Source: Bedellia somnulentella
Lineage: Eukaryota > Arthropoda > Insecta > Lepidoptera > Bedelliidae
Direction of reading: 5' to 3'
Assembly (NCBI GenBank): GCA_963576735.1
Contig: OY755191.1
Span: forward strand, 11,933,608-11,997,607
DNA: 64,000 nucleotides
Part shown: piece after piece, positions 10,682 through 22,117 of the stretch
How the letters are laid out: each line of letters starts with the position of its first letter
Numbering within the stretch: the first letter of the stretch is position 1
Program-made: the position numbers and the translations under genes
The notes under the pieces: model-generated
Told to the model about the DNA's origin: nothing
Database searches by the model: none
The model's input: the letters and a program-made list of their open reading frames with translations, nothing else

Positions 10682-10906
10682 AGCACTACTCCAGTACTGC
10701 CCGTGGGTGTTCGTCGGAGACGACTAAGGGTATTGGGGATTTTTAAGTGATTTTTGGGCGATGCTGTTGGCGACCCATCACCAAGAACTTTTATTTTACT
10801 ATCTTTTACCCAATCAACTTCCAAAAGTGGCTGACGAATTTCATATTCTGAAGCTCTGGGTATCCTTTTAGGGATTTATAGTCGTGAATATATGTATGTT
10901 TGTATG
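10682..10906 (+). repeat. SINE-A, diverged
   Basis: Core blocks GATTTTTGGGCGATGC, CCAAAAGTGGCTGA and GTCGTGAATATATGTATG are present. The first bases of the head are lost. Confidence 0.75.
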
Positions 10907-11282
10907 TTTTACCAGAATCTGGATGGTTAAATAAACAGTGCTATAACTTATAATTGAACACTTAATAATTTAGTAATTTATACACACAAGGTCACATTAG
11001 GTATTGGTATCACAGGGCAAGCACGAGCCATGTTTAAACTAGTTATCGCGTGGGATAAAGCAGCCATCTTTTACGCACTTACTTAGTATCGTATACTGCC
11101 ATCTCATTCTAACCGTTATCGTGTCGATAAAATAGCGCTCGTGCTTGCCCTCTGAACATCTTAGTAGATATAAAATTTGTGCCTTCAAAGAGAATTGTTG
11201 CCCTTGAGAATTACATAAATAACTTATATAAGAGACTAGCTGACTCGCGCAACTTTGTCTGCGGGACATAAAACAAATCATA

Positions 11283-11528
11283 ATTATTTAAATCTCTTTG
11301 TTCATGAAAACCTCATGTGGGGATTATTACTAATAAATAAAGAATTAATAAAGGAAAGAAAAATTTCGACACAGGCGAGAATCGAACCCGCAACCTCGGG
11401 TATACGCCCCCGTCGCTCTGCCAATTGAGCTACCCTGTCAATCGCTGCCAGCGCGTATACCCGAGGTCACGGGTTCGATTCCCGCCTGTGTCGAAATTTT
11501 TCTTTCCTTTATTTATTCTTCATTTATT
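11283..11528 (-). repeat. Family G hairpin element
   Basis: Both ends carry the same tRNA-containing block in opposite orientation: GACACAGGCGAGAATCGAAC on the left, GTTCGATTCCCGCCTGTGTC on the right. The near-complete tRNA-like segment (antisense) lies between. Arms are about 75 bp. Confidence 0.8.
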
Positions 11529-11636
11529 AGTAAATTATAATCATTTCATCAAAACCTTATCCAAAACCCTATTTCAGAAATGATTGAGTAACAAATATCT
11601 AATTACCCATAAATTTTACCCCCTATTTTACCCTTA

Positions 11637-12009
11637 GCGACATGATAGTCCAGTGGGTAGAGCACCCGCCCGAAAGCAGAAGGGCGTGAGTTCCAATCCT
11701 GGGTCGGGCCTACACCAATTTGTCTTTTCTTAAGTCATATGTGTAGTTAATTTATCATGGTTGTTAACGGTGAGGGAAAACATCGTGAGGAAACCCACAT
11801 GGCTAAATTGTACTCAGTCATGTGACAGTGAATTCGTACAAAACGGCGATAGGCCTGCCCCCTATCACGTGAGTACACTGTATAAGCAAAACGTGGGTAC
11901 CTTCTCTGGACACTAGATCGCGCTGCCATGTGAGTTCAGAAGTATTGGTACCTCTGCCAACCCCTTCGGGGATAAACGGCGTGAACGTTTATGTTATGTT
12001 ATGTTATGT
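11637..12009 (+). repeat. SINE-B, full length, with 11-bp target duplication
   Basis: The direct repeat TATTTTACCCT flanks it at 11624-11634 and 12010-12020. Box A-like TAGTCCAGTGGG is at 11646-11657 and box B-like GAGTTCCAATCC at 11688-11699. The tail is (TTATG)n. This copy best defines the family as a tRNA-derived SINE of about 370 bp. Confidence 0.93.
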
Positions 12010-12352
12010 TATTTTACCCTATTAGTCTTTGCCTACCGCAATATGAAACAAATGGCGTCAGTTTATGTATGTATATATAAATAATATAACCATCCTATCG
12101 AAAATTAGCTCGAAACCCTCAGTGGGCTTATTTTCGAACTCTGATAAATGAAGATATCAAGTCGACGTAAAAAAATAGGTACTACTCTATTTATATTTAA
12201 ATCAAAACAAGTCATATTTTCAATAGCAGAATAGCTAGTGGGAGTCGTGACTAGTGTATTAGTTTTTATTATAGATATTCTTCCAACCTTTGTTGCAGTG
12301 AACATTAACAGGCATATTCTGGTCAATAATATTTCTTATTTCTTATATTTAA

Positions 12353-12719
12353 CAACCGTGATAGCCCAGTGGGTAGAACACTCGGTTATCGTGCAAACGA
12401 CTTGTGTTGAAATCCTGGGTCGGGCCTACACCAATTTGTCTTTTCTAAAGACATATGTGTGTTTAATTTATCATGGTTGTTAACGGTGAGGGAAAACATC
12501 GTGAGGAAACCCACATGGCTGAGTTGTACTTAGTCATGTGACAGTATATTCGTACAAAACGGCGATAGGCCTGCACCCTATCACGTGAGGACACTGTCCA
12601 TGCAAAACGTGGGTACTCTGAACACTAGGTGACAAAGTTACGTGATGTTCAGAAGTATTAGTACCTCTGCCAACCCCTTCGGGGATATTCGGCGTGAACG
12701 TTTGTGTTATGTTATGTAA
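12353..12719 (+). repeat. SINE-B, full length
   Basis: The head AACCGTGATAGCCCAGTGGG and box B-like TTGAAATCCTGG lead into the usual body and TTATG tail. TTTCTTA on both sides may be a short target duplication. Confidence 0.88.
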
Positions 12720-13099
12720 TGTTTCTTACTAAAATACAATGGTATTGTTAAAATAGTTCAAAAATAAAACACGAGTACATAAATATTTTAAAACCCGAAA
12801 CGTGGGTTCTGTGAACAAGATGTTGTAATAATACACCAGGAGAAATGAGTACCCCTGTCAAGCCTTCTAGAGTGTATGGTATGTGGAAAATTTTGGTCTT
12901 GAATCAATATCTTATTAACTTTCGTCCAAAGATTCTAAATTTTACGAAAATGAAATTTTGATAATGACCTTAAACTCCATTTATTAAACCTTTTCTTAAT
13001 TAACCTTTAGAAGTAACTAACGATTTTCTAATTCTGAAGCTGTGGCTACCCATTCTCTATCTGATGTCATCATCATCATCCATCATCATAATATAAATA
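12720..13099. other. No gene; (ATC)n microsatellite at right
   Basis: A run of CATCATCATC units lies at about 13065-13090. A short SINE-A tail relic (TTCTGAAGCTGTGGCTACCC) lies near 13030. Confidence 0.4.
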
Positions 13100-13353
13100 T
13101 ACATACATACATACATAAGTATACTCACGGCTATAAATCCCTAGATGGGGTAGCCAGAGCTAAGGAATGAGAAATTCCTCAGCCACCTTTGGAAAGTTGA
13201 GTGGGGAAAAGATGGTAAAATAAAGGTTGTTGGTGATGGGTCTCCAACCGCATCGTCCAATAATCCCTTTAAAGCCCCAATACCGTTAGTCGCCTCTTAC
13301 GTACACCCACCGGAAGAAATGGGGTAGTGCTATTCTAAGCTGACACTACACAG
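13100..13353 (-). repeat. SINE-A, near full length
   Basis: Reverse orientation: (ACAT)n, CTCACGGCTATAAATCCC, then the body, ending at CTGACACTACACAG. Confidence 0.85.
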
Positions 13354-13407
13354 TTATGTACAGCTATGTACATACATAATATAGATATGTATTTACTTTA
13401 TATATCT

Positions 13408-13695
13408 TTTACATACATACACATACTCACACAGTAAGTTTTTATTGAGGTAGGCAGAGACTATCGATGGCCACTTTGTACGATCCTGGAAGACCTCTCT
13501 AGCATAATTCACATACATGCATACATCTTTTCATACATACCCTTTTATTCTTCAAACTTTAGCACCTGCCTTTTTAAAACACTCTCTATTTGGTCCAAAT
13601 GTGTCCTCCATTTGCTCTATAAATCTCTTTCACCTATTTACTGTCATCCATGCTGTCTATGTGCTCAAACAAAATATCTTTTATTTCGGATTAAC
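13408..13695 (-). repeat. LINE-C 3' end
   Basis: On the minus strand it encodes decayed parts of the LINE-C C-terminus, including GVRS-like and QDRT-like relics, and ends in GTGAGTATGTGTATG. It is disrupted by small indels. Confidence 0.65.
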
Positions 13696-14504
13696 CAGAA
13701 TAGTCAGTCGGGTATATCGTTTGCCAGGTGTTCGCCACTAATCTAGTATTTATGGGTCTCGTCGTGCCTCCCTCCCCCCGCGCTGCCTGCTAATGTATTT
13801 GTGAACATAATTCTATTGATTTTCCTACAAATGCATCTTCGATATAAAGCTCGTCTTTTTACTGATTTGTTTCGAAATATCGTTTACGTAGAGCTTTCGA
13901 ATTTTAAAATGTTTATGAATTGGCAGAGGTTTTTAGGGTAATTTAGGAATTTCAATTTGTTGTTGTTTGTTGTATCTTTTGATTTTTCAATATTTTCTTT
14001 ATTGCTTTGATTTGATAAGGTTGTATTTTGAGACCTAGACAGAACACCTACAAAGAATTATGATTCTCGTCGTTTTTTTTATTTATCTCCTATTTTATTT
14101 TATCACAATTATTATAATGCTTTGAGTACTGCAACGTTAGTACGTAAACTATTTGATTTAAGGCTTAAAGAACGTTTAAATTAATTCCTAAAGAATCATC
14201 TTATGGCCCCTTAATATAAACTATGCCTAGTAAACTGGTGGGGAACATCTTTCGTCAATATGAAGGTGCCCGAGGGCAAGATGACTGCGATAGTCCTGTA
14301 TTATGTTATTAAGTAGTTTTAGTCTTGTTGTAAGGCTACGAAAACAGATAAAATATTTTTATCCTAAGCTGACAGTGGGCAATACAATTTAAACCAAAAA
14401 TACAATAAATGCAAAACTACCTTTCATTGATCGTGTGTTACGTAATCATGCCACAACATACATACATAAAATAACAGTTACAGTTGTATTATTTCTCAAA
14501 CTAA
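13696..14504. other. No feature recognised
   Basis: AT-rich single-copy-looking sequence with no convincing frame. It may be host intergenic or intronic DNA. Confidence 0.3.
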
Positions 14505-14850
14505 AACGTTCACGCCGTTTATCGCCGAAGGGGTTGGCAGAGGTACTAATACTTTTAAACATCACGTGATTGCTTATGTTTTCATTGGACAGTTTACTCA
14601 CGCGATAAATGGCAGCCCTATCGTTTTGTACGAATACATTGTCACATGACTAAGTTTAACAGTATAGTATTATATTATCTGTGGTTAAACTGAGCCATGT
14701 GGGTTTGTCACATGACTAAGTTAAACTCAGCTATGTGGGTTTCCTCACGAGGTTTTCCGTCACCAATGACAACGGTGATAAATAAACCACACAAATATCT
14801 ATATATCTTTACAAAACAAATCGGTGGAGGCCAGACTCGGGCTTGTGTGT
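14505..14850 (-). repeat. SINE-B with a small internal duplication
   Basis: The body is recognisable from ACGTTCACGCCG onward. The block around GTCACATGACTAAGTT and GCCATGTGGGTTT appears twice in succession (about 14640-14745). The tRNA-like head is badly decayed. Confidence 0.75.
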
Positions 14851-14996
14851 GTGTAACACATATGCAATTAATGGCATGAATCTGTTTCTTCTCGTAAGTG
14901 TTGAACGAAGCGACTTAGGACATTGGAATGATTTTTTCGATGTGGCTGGAGGCTCATCAACTACCATAATATACTTTTAAATTTTTTCGTTACTTA

Positions 14997-15575
14997 GTTT
15001 TTAGGGTTCCGTAGCCAAATGGCAAAAACGGGACCCTTATAGATTCGTCATGTCTGTCTGTCTGTCCGTCCGTCCGTCCGTCCGTATGTCACAGCCAGTT
15101 TATTCCGAAACTATCAGAACTACATTATTGAAAATTGGTGCGTAGATGTATTCTGTAAACCGCATTAAGATTTTAAAATAAAATCTGAAAAAAAAACCAA
15201 AATTTTTAGGGTTCCCCATACATAGAACTGAAACTCAAAATTTTTTTTTTCATTAAACCTATACGTGTGGGTTATCTATCAAAAGGTATTTGAAAATGAT
15301 GTTGAGGTTTCTTATATCATTTTTTTCAAAACTGAATAGTTTGCGCGAGAGACTTTTCCAAAGTGGTAAAATGTGTGTCCCCCCCCCGTAACTTCTAAAA
15401 TATGGGCATGATAAAACTGAAAAAAATATATGATGTGTATTACTATACATACTACTAACGAAAATTGGTTTGAATGAGATCTAGCCAGTAGTTCTATTTT
15501 TAAACGTCATAAATCAAAATACTTGCTAGTGCTGCTACGGAACCCTTCATTAGCGAGTCCATCTCGCTCTTGTTA
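14997..15575 (+). repeat. Dispersed repeat H with TCTG/TCCG microsatellite
   Basis: It opens with TTTAGGGTTCCGTAGCC and closes with CTACGGAACCCTTCATTAGC, so its two ends are partly inverted copies. A (TCTG)n(TCCG)n run lies at 15053-15089. A fragment of the same family is at 54884-55000. I recognise it as common in Lepidoptera but do not assign a class. Confidence 0.6.
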
Positions 15576-15950
15576 TTAAAATTGGTGTAATATTTTTTTA
15601 TTCTGAAGCTATGGTTTTGTCTTTATAAGTAAACATCCGTAAAATATATGTTTGTTAATAAGTATAATAAATGTTACTTTATGCTAATTATATAAGTAAG
15701 TATTCAGTGAAATGTTTCTAATATGATGTAATTAATTTAATAAAGTTTGCCGTGACAACAAGAAGACGTTTTATATTGTCATTTCATACTAAGCTAACTG
15801 TGTGTAACAGTTTCAAGCAGTAAACACTAGTCGCATCATATCTGGGTTTTATTTATCCACCAACAACCACCATCAACTGAGAGGTTCCACTAGGTGGAAC
15901 CAACTCCGTGAGCGAGCAGCAGGCGCACAACAGCCTGCTATCGTTGATTT

Positions 15951-16187
15951 GGCGTGTAGTGTCGGCTTGGAATAACACTACCCCATTTCTACTGGTGGGT
16001 GATCGTAAGAGGCGACTAAGGGTATAGGGGCTTTTTAAGTGATTTTTGGGCGATGTGGTTGGAGACATTACCATCTTTTCCCCAATCAATTTCCAAATGT
16101 GGCTGAGGAATTCCTCATTCCAAAGCTCTGGCTACCCCGTTAAGGGATTTATAGCCGTGAGTATATGTATGTATGTATGTATGTATG
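15951..16187 (+). repeat. SINE-A, internal deletion
   Basis: The head is GGCGTGTAGTGTCGGC and the tail is (TATG)n of six units. Some bases after GTTGGAGAC are missing compared with other copies. Confidence 0.85.
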
Positions 16188-16771
16188 AATTAATAAACAA
16201 ATCAAAAATAGATACTTTCAAAATCATAAAACTGGATAACCGATTCAGTGTTTGAACACAAATCTGCAATTGAATTCCGAATCTACACATAAATTTCTAC
16301 AGAATATCAATGAAACAAAATAAAACAAACATTTCCTATCCTCAGCTTCCTGTGAGGATAACCGCATAACTCAACTCTGATGATCCCAATAGCCGTTTGC
16401 ATACAAATTGTATCTAATCCTCGGTAATTACAGTATTTATGGTAAAACTCCGAATATGAAACGTAACCTACGATAGACGACTAGTGAGGGGAAAGGTGGA
16501 TGGTATCGAAATAAGTATTATACTGTGCTTACACCTGCACTACTGAAAACTTGCTGAAGGCAACGCACTATGAAGATTTGACACTCTCACACGAATAAGA
16601 AGAAGAATTGAAATAAGTATTTGTAGATGCATAGACAATAACACTATTTAAGTTTCATTACATTCTAACCAATGATTTGTTAGTCCAGTTTTTTTATATT
16701 AGACTGATTTTATTGTGATCATAGAAGATCTTGCTCATCAACATTTTTATATACTATTTATTAATAATAGC
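16188..16771. other. No feature recognised
   Basis: No repeat or convincing frame seen. Confidence 0.3.
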
Positions 16772-16980
16772 TTTGCAGTGTTGGCTTAGAATAGCACTAG
16801 TGCATTTCTTTCTTCGGGCACCGTTAAGAGATTATTAGGAGAGGTTCTTGGCTACCCATCATTAATTTTAAAAACTTTTCCCCAATTTACTTCCAAAAGT
16901 GGCCGAGGAATTTCTTTTTGTGAAGCTCTGGTTACTGTTACTAGGGAATTATAGTCGTAAGTATATGAGTGTATGTGTAT
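16772..16980 (+). repeat. SINE-A, strongly diverged
   Basis: GTGTTGGCTTAGAATAGCAC, CCAAAAGTGGCCGAGGAATT and GTCGTAAGTATATGAG can still be aligned to the family. Internal blocks are lost. Confidence 0.6.
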
Positions 16981-17038
16981 TTTTGTACTAAAATAAGTAT
17001 TCACTATTTCAATAAAATTATAGATAGCTAATACCCAT

Positions 17039-17246
17039 AATTTAAATCTTTTTGTTCATGAAAACCTCATGTGGGGATTATTACTAATAAATAAAGGAAA
17101 GAAAAATCTCGACACAGGCGGGGATCGAATCCGCGACCTCGGGTAAACGCCTCAGTTGGCGGAGCGTCGGGGCGTTTACCCGAGGTCGCGGGTTCGATCC
17201 CCGCCTGTGTCGAAATTTTTCTTTCCTTTATTTATTCTTTATTTAT
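17039..17246 (-). repeat. Family G hairpin element with 14-bp target duplication
   Basis: The direct repeat TAGCTAATACCCAT flanks it at 17025-17038 and 17247-17260. Arms at about 17085-17150 and 17171-17233 pair over some 63 bp with a 20-base loop. The pairing arms hold the tRNA-like T arm and anticodon-stem region. Confidence 0.9.
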
Positions 17247-17449
17247 TAGCTAATACCCATCCCTAGAAAATTTATTTATTGCTAGCAATGTAAGGTGTAT
17301 GGAAATTTCAATGGTTTACTTTAGTTTATCGTATTTAGGGCCAAATGAAATATGTTATTATTATGTAAAGTAATACCAAAATATGGGTTCCTAAAAACAC
17401 TTATTATAATGATGCATTAAATTTGTATTTTTTATACGTTATAAAAGCT

Positions 17450-17661
17450 GTGTCAGTTTAGAATGTCCCTACCCCTTTCTACCCAAAAGGGGAGCCAGAG
17501 CTTCAGAGATAGAAACTCTTCAGCCACATTTGGAAGTTGATAGGGGACAAGATAGTAGAAATAAAGTATCGTTAGTGTACCATACCTTTAGTCGCCTCTT
17601 ACGACAATCGTACGTAGAAAGGGATAGTGACATTATAAGCTGGCACTACACGGCAAAGACA
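17450..17661 (-). repeat. SINE-A chimera: sense head joined to antisense copy
   Basis: The first 48 bases are a sense head (GTTTAGAATGTCCCTACCCC). From about 17498 an antisense body (GGGGAGCCAGAGCTTCAG) runs to the antisense head at 17655. The left end therefore folds back on the right end. Confidence 0.65.
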
Positions 17662-17751
17662 AAGACGTCTTTAAATAAATAACACAAGTCAACAAAAAAA
17701 ATATTTTTCTTTGAGTCTGTTATTTAGTGAATATTTTCTGATTGTATACAT

Positions 17752-18805
17752 CGAAAAAGAAGCAGAAACTCTATTTATAATAAATAAAGTTTGCTTTTGT
17801 ACCTTTACACAAAAGTTTTAAAATATGAAGAGTACGCCTGGCCAGTGATAGGAGATTTCAAAATGGTTGGATTTCTGATGGAAATGCAAGGCGGGTACAC
17901 TAAATATCCGTGTTACATTTGTTTATGGGACAGTAGAGCCGATGCACTTCACTACCAGCAGCACTCATGGCCACAACGGAGCGAGTTTCAAATAGGACAA
18001 CATAATGTCAAAAATGAACCGATTGTGAAGCCCGATCGTATTTTAATGCCTCCATTGCACATTAAATAAGGTCTGATGAAGCAGTTCGTAAAGGCTCTGC
18101 GTCAAGACTCTGAGGCCTTTCAATATTTAAAATCATTTTTCCCGAAATTGTCAGAGGCTAAAATTAAAGCTGATATTTTCATTGGTCCACAAATAAAGAA
18201 AATAATGGCCAGTGAACAATTCCTACAGCTCCTCAGTACCCACGAAAAACAAGCGTGGCTCAGCCTTAAAGCAGTGATTAATGGCTTTCTTGGCAACAGA
18301 AGGGCAGAGAATTACACGGAGGTTATTACTGATATGCTTCACAACTTCAAAGTTATGGGTTGCAGAATGTCATTGAAAGTCCACATGATACATGCTCATT
18401 TTGATAACTTTAAAGACAACTTAGGTGCATATTCGGAAGAGCAAGGAGATCGTTTCCACCAAGATATAATGAACTTTGAAAAGCGTTATCAAGGACAATA
18501 TAATGAAAACATGATGGGTGACTACATTTGGGGACTCATACGAAAAAGTTCCAACTTACACAGAAGAAATACCAAGTCTGTTCATTTTTAAAATACTATT
18601 TGTTTTATTTTTTGTATTTGTGGGTTTATATATGCCGTCTTGTACAATAAAAGTCAATAAAAAATGTGAATTGAAAACAATTTTCCTTTTACATGTAATA
18701 ATTGAAATTAAAAAATAGAGCTCTTTCATAAAAAAATAATTTCATTGTAGTAACTACAAAAGCAAACTTTAATAGATAAAAATATTTTTTCTTTAATTAG
18801 GTAGG
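17752..18805 (+). mobile_element. Candidate DNA transposon around the 17.8-kb pseudogene
   Basis: AAAGTTTGCTTTTGT at about 17788-17802 is inverted as ACAAAAGCAAACTTT near 18758, and AATATTTTT runs occur outside both. These imperfect inverted ends bracket the ORF and suggest an internally deleted element. No target duplication was found. Confidence 0.4.
17791..18588 (+). pseudogene. Transposon-like ORF of an uncharacterised family, one stop
   Basis: Two stretches lie in the same frame, split by a TAA at 18067-18069. The context HIK-stop-GLMKQF suggests a former Leu codon (TTA to TAA). Notable segments are WPVIGDFKMVGFLM, GGYTKYPCYICLWDSR, MPPLHIK, GPQIKKI, GFLGNRRAENY, GCRMSLKVHMIHAHFDNFK, YSEEQGDRFHQDI and YQGQYNENMMGDYIWGLIR. 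I recognise this as a protein type that recurs as uncharacterised, transposon-like copies in many invertebrates. I cannot name a superfamily. The N-terminal half is missing; the frame opens without an ATG. Conserved text with one nonsense change implies fairly recent inactivation. Confidence 0.7.
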
Positions 18806-19269
18806 CATAAGTAATCAAAATCAAAGGTACAGAACGCAGACTCAAAATTCGTGTTGACCCGAATAAAGTATTATAGCGTAGCACTTTGATTACTACGACA
18901 ATATTTCCGTAGCATTTTCGTAGCTGTCCTGCCTCGTAGACACTAACGAATTAATATTCAGGGTTGGCACCTCAACTTTTACAACTTTGTTTCTAAATCA
19001 ATCCACGGAAGTGATAAGTCATGATTGTTCACAAATGTTCTTTTGTAATTCTGAAAAGCGTTTTTGTTGATACTAAAGTCTTTTGTTGCTTTCGACCTGT
19101 CATTTATTCTTATTGTTTTTTTTATGGTAGAGGCTGAATAGGGTTGTCGATTAAAACTTTTTTTGAGAATCAATTTGCTAATGTGCAGTACATAAAGTGA
19201 CTTGGTTGAAATTGTATTCACCACGAATATATGGTAATCTTTGTATTATATCATTAACTCGCTGGAATG
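18806..19269. other. No feature recognised
   Basis: AT-rich sequence without a recognised repeat or gene. Confidence 0.25.
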
Positions 19270-19372
19270 GAAGATACATACATACATAACATATACTTAC
19301 GCCTTTAGTTCCCATTGGGGGTAGGTAGAGACTATCGAAAGCCACTTTGTATGATCCTGACAAATTACTCTA
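19270..19372 (-). repeat. LINE-C 3' terminal fragment
   Basis: It reads (CATA)n, then TTACGCCTTTAGTTCCCATT and AGAGACTATCGAAAGCCACT, the reverse of the LINE-C end. Confidence 0.7.
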
Positions 19373-19458
19373 GTAGGTAAATATTTCACCTTAGGGTGTA
19401 CTCGAAATACACATAAAATTTTATAGCATTACCTCAAGGTATAAGGTAGTTTCTAATA

Positions 19459-19668
19459 CTTCTGATGGTTACACATGGCATTTTTGTCACTTGGTGTTCA
19501 GAAGTCCTATGTTTTGCTTGGAAAGTGTACTCACGAGACAGGAGGCAGGACTATTGTCACTTCGTACGAATACACTGTCACTTTACTAATTACAACTTAG
19601 CTATGTTGTTTTGGGTTTCATCTCTATGTTTTCCCTCGCCGTTAACAATCATGATAAATTATATCACA
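19459..19668 (-). repeat. SINE-B, partial and diverged
   Basis: TTGTCACTTGGTGTTCAGAA, TTCGTACGAATACACTGTCA and TTTTCCCTCGCCGTTAACAA are present. Both ends are lost. Confidence 0.7.
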
Positions 19669-19805
19669 TGATGGCATTTTAGCGTTGAAATATTAGCATT
19701 ACAATTCTATATTTTAGAAAAAACTTCCACATTAGATATCAAATAAGGTAACCAAGTAACCCTGGGTTGCGTTAAACTCCTGATAAGCAACGTAGTAAGA
19801 GATCT

Positions 19806-19959
19806 TTTAAATCTTTTTGTTCATGAAAACCTCATGTGGGGATTATTACTAATAAATAAAGAATAAATAAAGGAAGAAAAATTTCGACGCAGGTGGGTCG
19901 CGGGTTTGATTCCCACCTGTGTCGAAATTTTTGGTCCTTTATTTATTCTTTATTTATTA
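19806..19959 (-). repeat. Family G hairpin element, short, 9-bp target duplication
   Basis: GTAGTAAGA lies at 19792-19800 and 19960-19968. The arms pair through GACGCAGGTGG and CCACCTGTGTC. Only the T-arm part of the tRNA-like segment remains. Confidence 0.75.
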
Positions 19960-20439
19960 GTAGTAAGAAAGCGTCCATATGAATCTTAGACTTTGTCATC
20001 TTGACTCCCTCATCCTTAAAAACCTGCTGATCTCAAAGTTTAGGCTAGCCATTTACAAAATTATATCCGTGAATATATGTGGGTCATAATCGTTACTCAT
20101 TCCTCAGTGATTTATGAATGGTTAATCCTCATGAGGGCGGCGGCCTAATTAGTGCTTATTAGTAAATAATCATGTAATAATGAACTGATCAAATTTTCAT
20201 TGAATATGAAATTATCAACATTCACGGAATTTTAATTTTGTACTAGCATTTATATGGTAAAGTAGCGATCCATAATAATGATATTGCTCAAAAATATATA
20301 ATTATTAAAGGATTATTTAATTGGCTGTTCTGACCTCGGTACATATTAATTACAGTATAAAAAATAGGCAGATTTATTTTTTACAAGTGTAAATGGAACA
20401 GAGAAAAACGTAATAGCTCTTGGTCTTTTCTAAATTGTA

Positions 20440-20602
20440 GTCAGTCATGTGAAAGTGTAATTGTATAAAACGATGATCGGAACACAGTCCGAAAAAACGT
20501 GAGATTTTTTTTAGACCAGGTGAAAATGTCACGTTTTATTGAGAAGTATTTGTACCTCTGCCAACCCTTTCGGGGATATACGGAGTGAAAGTTTGAGGTA
20601 AG
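20440..20602 (+). repeat. SINE-B, partial and diverged
   Basis: CTCTGCCAACCCTTTCGGGG and GTCAGTCATGTGAAAGTGTA are recognisable. The head and tail are lost. Confidence 0.65.
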
Positions 20603-20766
20603 TGGAATTGAAATGTTTCTTGAAGTTTTGAAAACATTTTGTCTGTGGGGGATAACTATATAATATAGTATCTATTATATAAACTGATAAAAATTATATT
20701 AGTCTACGCTCATGGGAACCAAATATACCATAACATATTTGGTTCATAACCATAATGAATAAGTCA

Positions 20767-20962
20767 GAAAGTTAGAGTAGAGGCAATGAGGATGGTATTG
20801 TTAGTAGAGGACGGCCTCGTAAAACGTTTCTAGACCAGATAGAAAACGTTCTTATAAAGGCGGGGGTCCGAAGCAAAAAGAATATAACAGCATGTATAAA
20901 ACGAATAATGAAGGTAAGGGTTGCAAGAGAGATTTGTCAAGATCGATCTAAGTGGAAGTAAT
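20767..20962 (+). pseudogene. LINE-C reverse transcriptase C-terminus, fragment
   Basis: The frame reads like SRGRPRKTFLDQIENVLIKAGVRSK followed by a decayed RACIKRIMK and CQDRSKW. It belongs to the same C-terminal tail as 45838-46330. The 3' end lacks the TATG tail. Confidence 0.65.
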
Positions 20963-21242
20963 GGGCAAAAGTATAATTAAGTAAGTACTGTTTAGTCATG
21001 GATATTATTACAGCGTAAAAAACCTTGTTCGGAAATATATACAAGCTATTAGCAAAAAAGTGAACGAAAAAGTTACAGGATATTTTATGTTTTCTTCGCA
21101 TCAATGTCAGCCAATTTTGCACATGATAAAATTCTCTATTATTTTCTGCGAAACCAATTTAATATGAACATCTGAGGGAAATCGAAAACTATACATGGAA
21201 AATGATTACACTGCTTCCGTCATGCCACGTTTATATAAATAA

Positions 21243-21945
21243 TCATAATAATAATAATAAAGCCTTTATTTCCCAAATTTATAAAGATTTATAACATTGA
21301 CAGTATTAAATTAGTGTAAATTAATGACAAAATTTAACTTACATCTATGTTTAGGTTATTATACAAGATTATATTTAAGGTAGGTTTTAAATTCATGCTA
21401 TTTGTTTTTCTTTTTTTTATTTACTGTTATTGAATAGTTAGTTCATACAAGATAATTTATTATAGATGAACCCACCAATCAATTAGCAAAGCATGTTACA
21501 ATTGATATAATTATACAATACTATGTTTGAGACGTCCATTGTGGGATGTAGACATCCTCCATCCGGTTCCAGCAGTGTCTGTCAGCAGCGAGGCGCGTCC
21601 AAACGCCGCCCGCCAGCTGCACGATGTCGTCCGCCCAGCGCCGCCGCGGTCAGCCCCGCCGCCTCCTCGCGTCTCGCACCTGCCAGTGCAGCACCCTCTC
21701 GCTCCAGCGCCCATCGCTAGCCCGTGTCACGTGACCTGCCCATCTCCATTTAAGACTGCACGCCATCTCTACAACATTGATAAGCTTTGGTTTTTGCCTT
21801 AATTCTGTGGTTCTAACTCTGTCGCTTAGCTACAGCCCCAACATGCTCCTTTCCGTTGACCTTTGAAAAACTTGTAGCTTATTAGTTATCGTCTTTGTGA
21901 GAGTTCAATTTTGGCATCCGTAGAGTAGCTTCCGTTCGTCTGTTT
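21243..21945 (-). pseudogene. LINE C-terminus and 3' UTR, one nonsense codon
   Basis: On the minus strand, 21945 to 21522 encodes LLYGCQN, SDRVRTTELRQ, WRWAGHVTRASDGRWSERVL, RRRWADDIVQLAGG and YIPQWTSQT-stop, a LINE polyprotein C-terminus. One in-frame TGA (around 21650) stands where GRPRRRW is expected, so a CGA to TGA change is likely. The 3' UTR runs down to AATAAAGGC and a (TTA)n tail at 21243. The high-GC block 21570-21720 is LINE coding sequence, not a host CpG island. Confidence 0.75.
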
Positions 21946-21952
21946 ATATAAA

Positions 21953-22117
21953 TATACATACATACGTACATACATATACTCACGGCTATAATTCCCTTGA
22001 AGGGGTAGCCAGAGCTAGGGAATGAGACATTCCTCAGCCACCTTCGGAAGTTGAGTGGGGAAAAGATGATGAAATAAAGGTTGTTGGTGATGGGTTTCCA
22101 ACCGCATCGCCCAAAAA
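21953..22117 (-). repeat. SINE-A, head-truncated
   Basis: (TACA)n, CTCACGGCTATAATTCCC and the body up to CCGCATCGCCCAAAAAA; the head third is absent. Confidence 0.8.

Noticed and set aside
21523..21802. Proline/alanine/serine-rich frames on the + strand
   Set aside because: They are shadows of the antisense LINE coding region, which has recognisable motifs on the minus strand.
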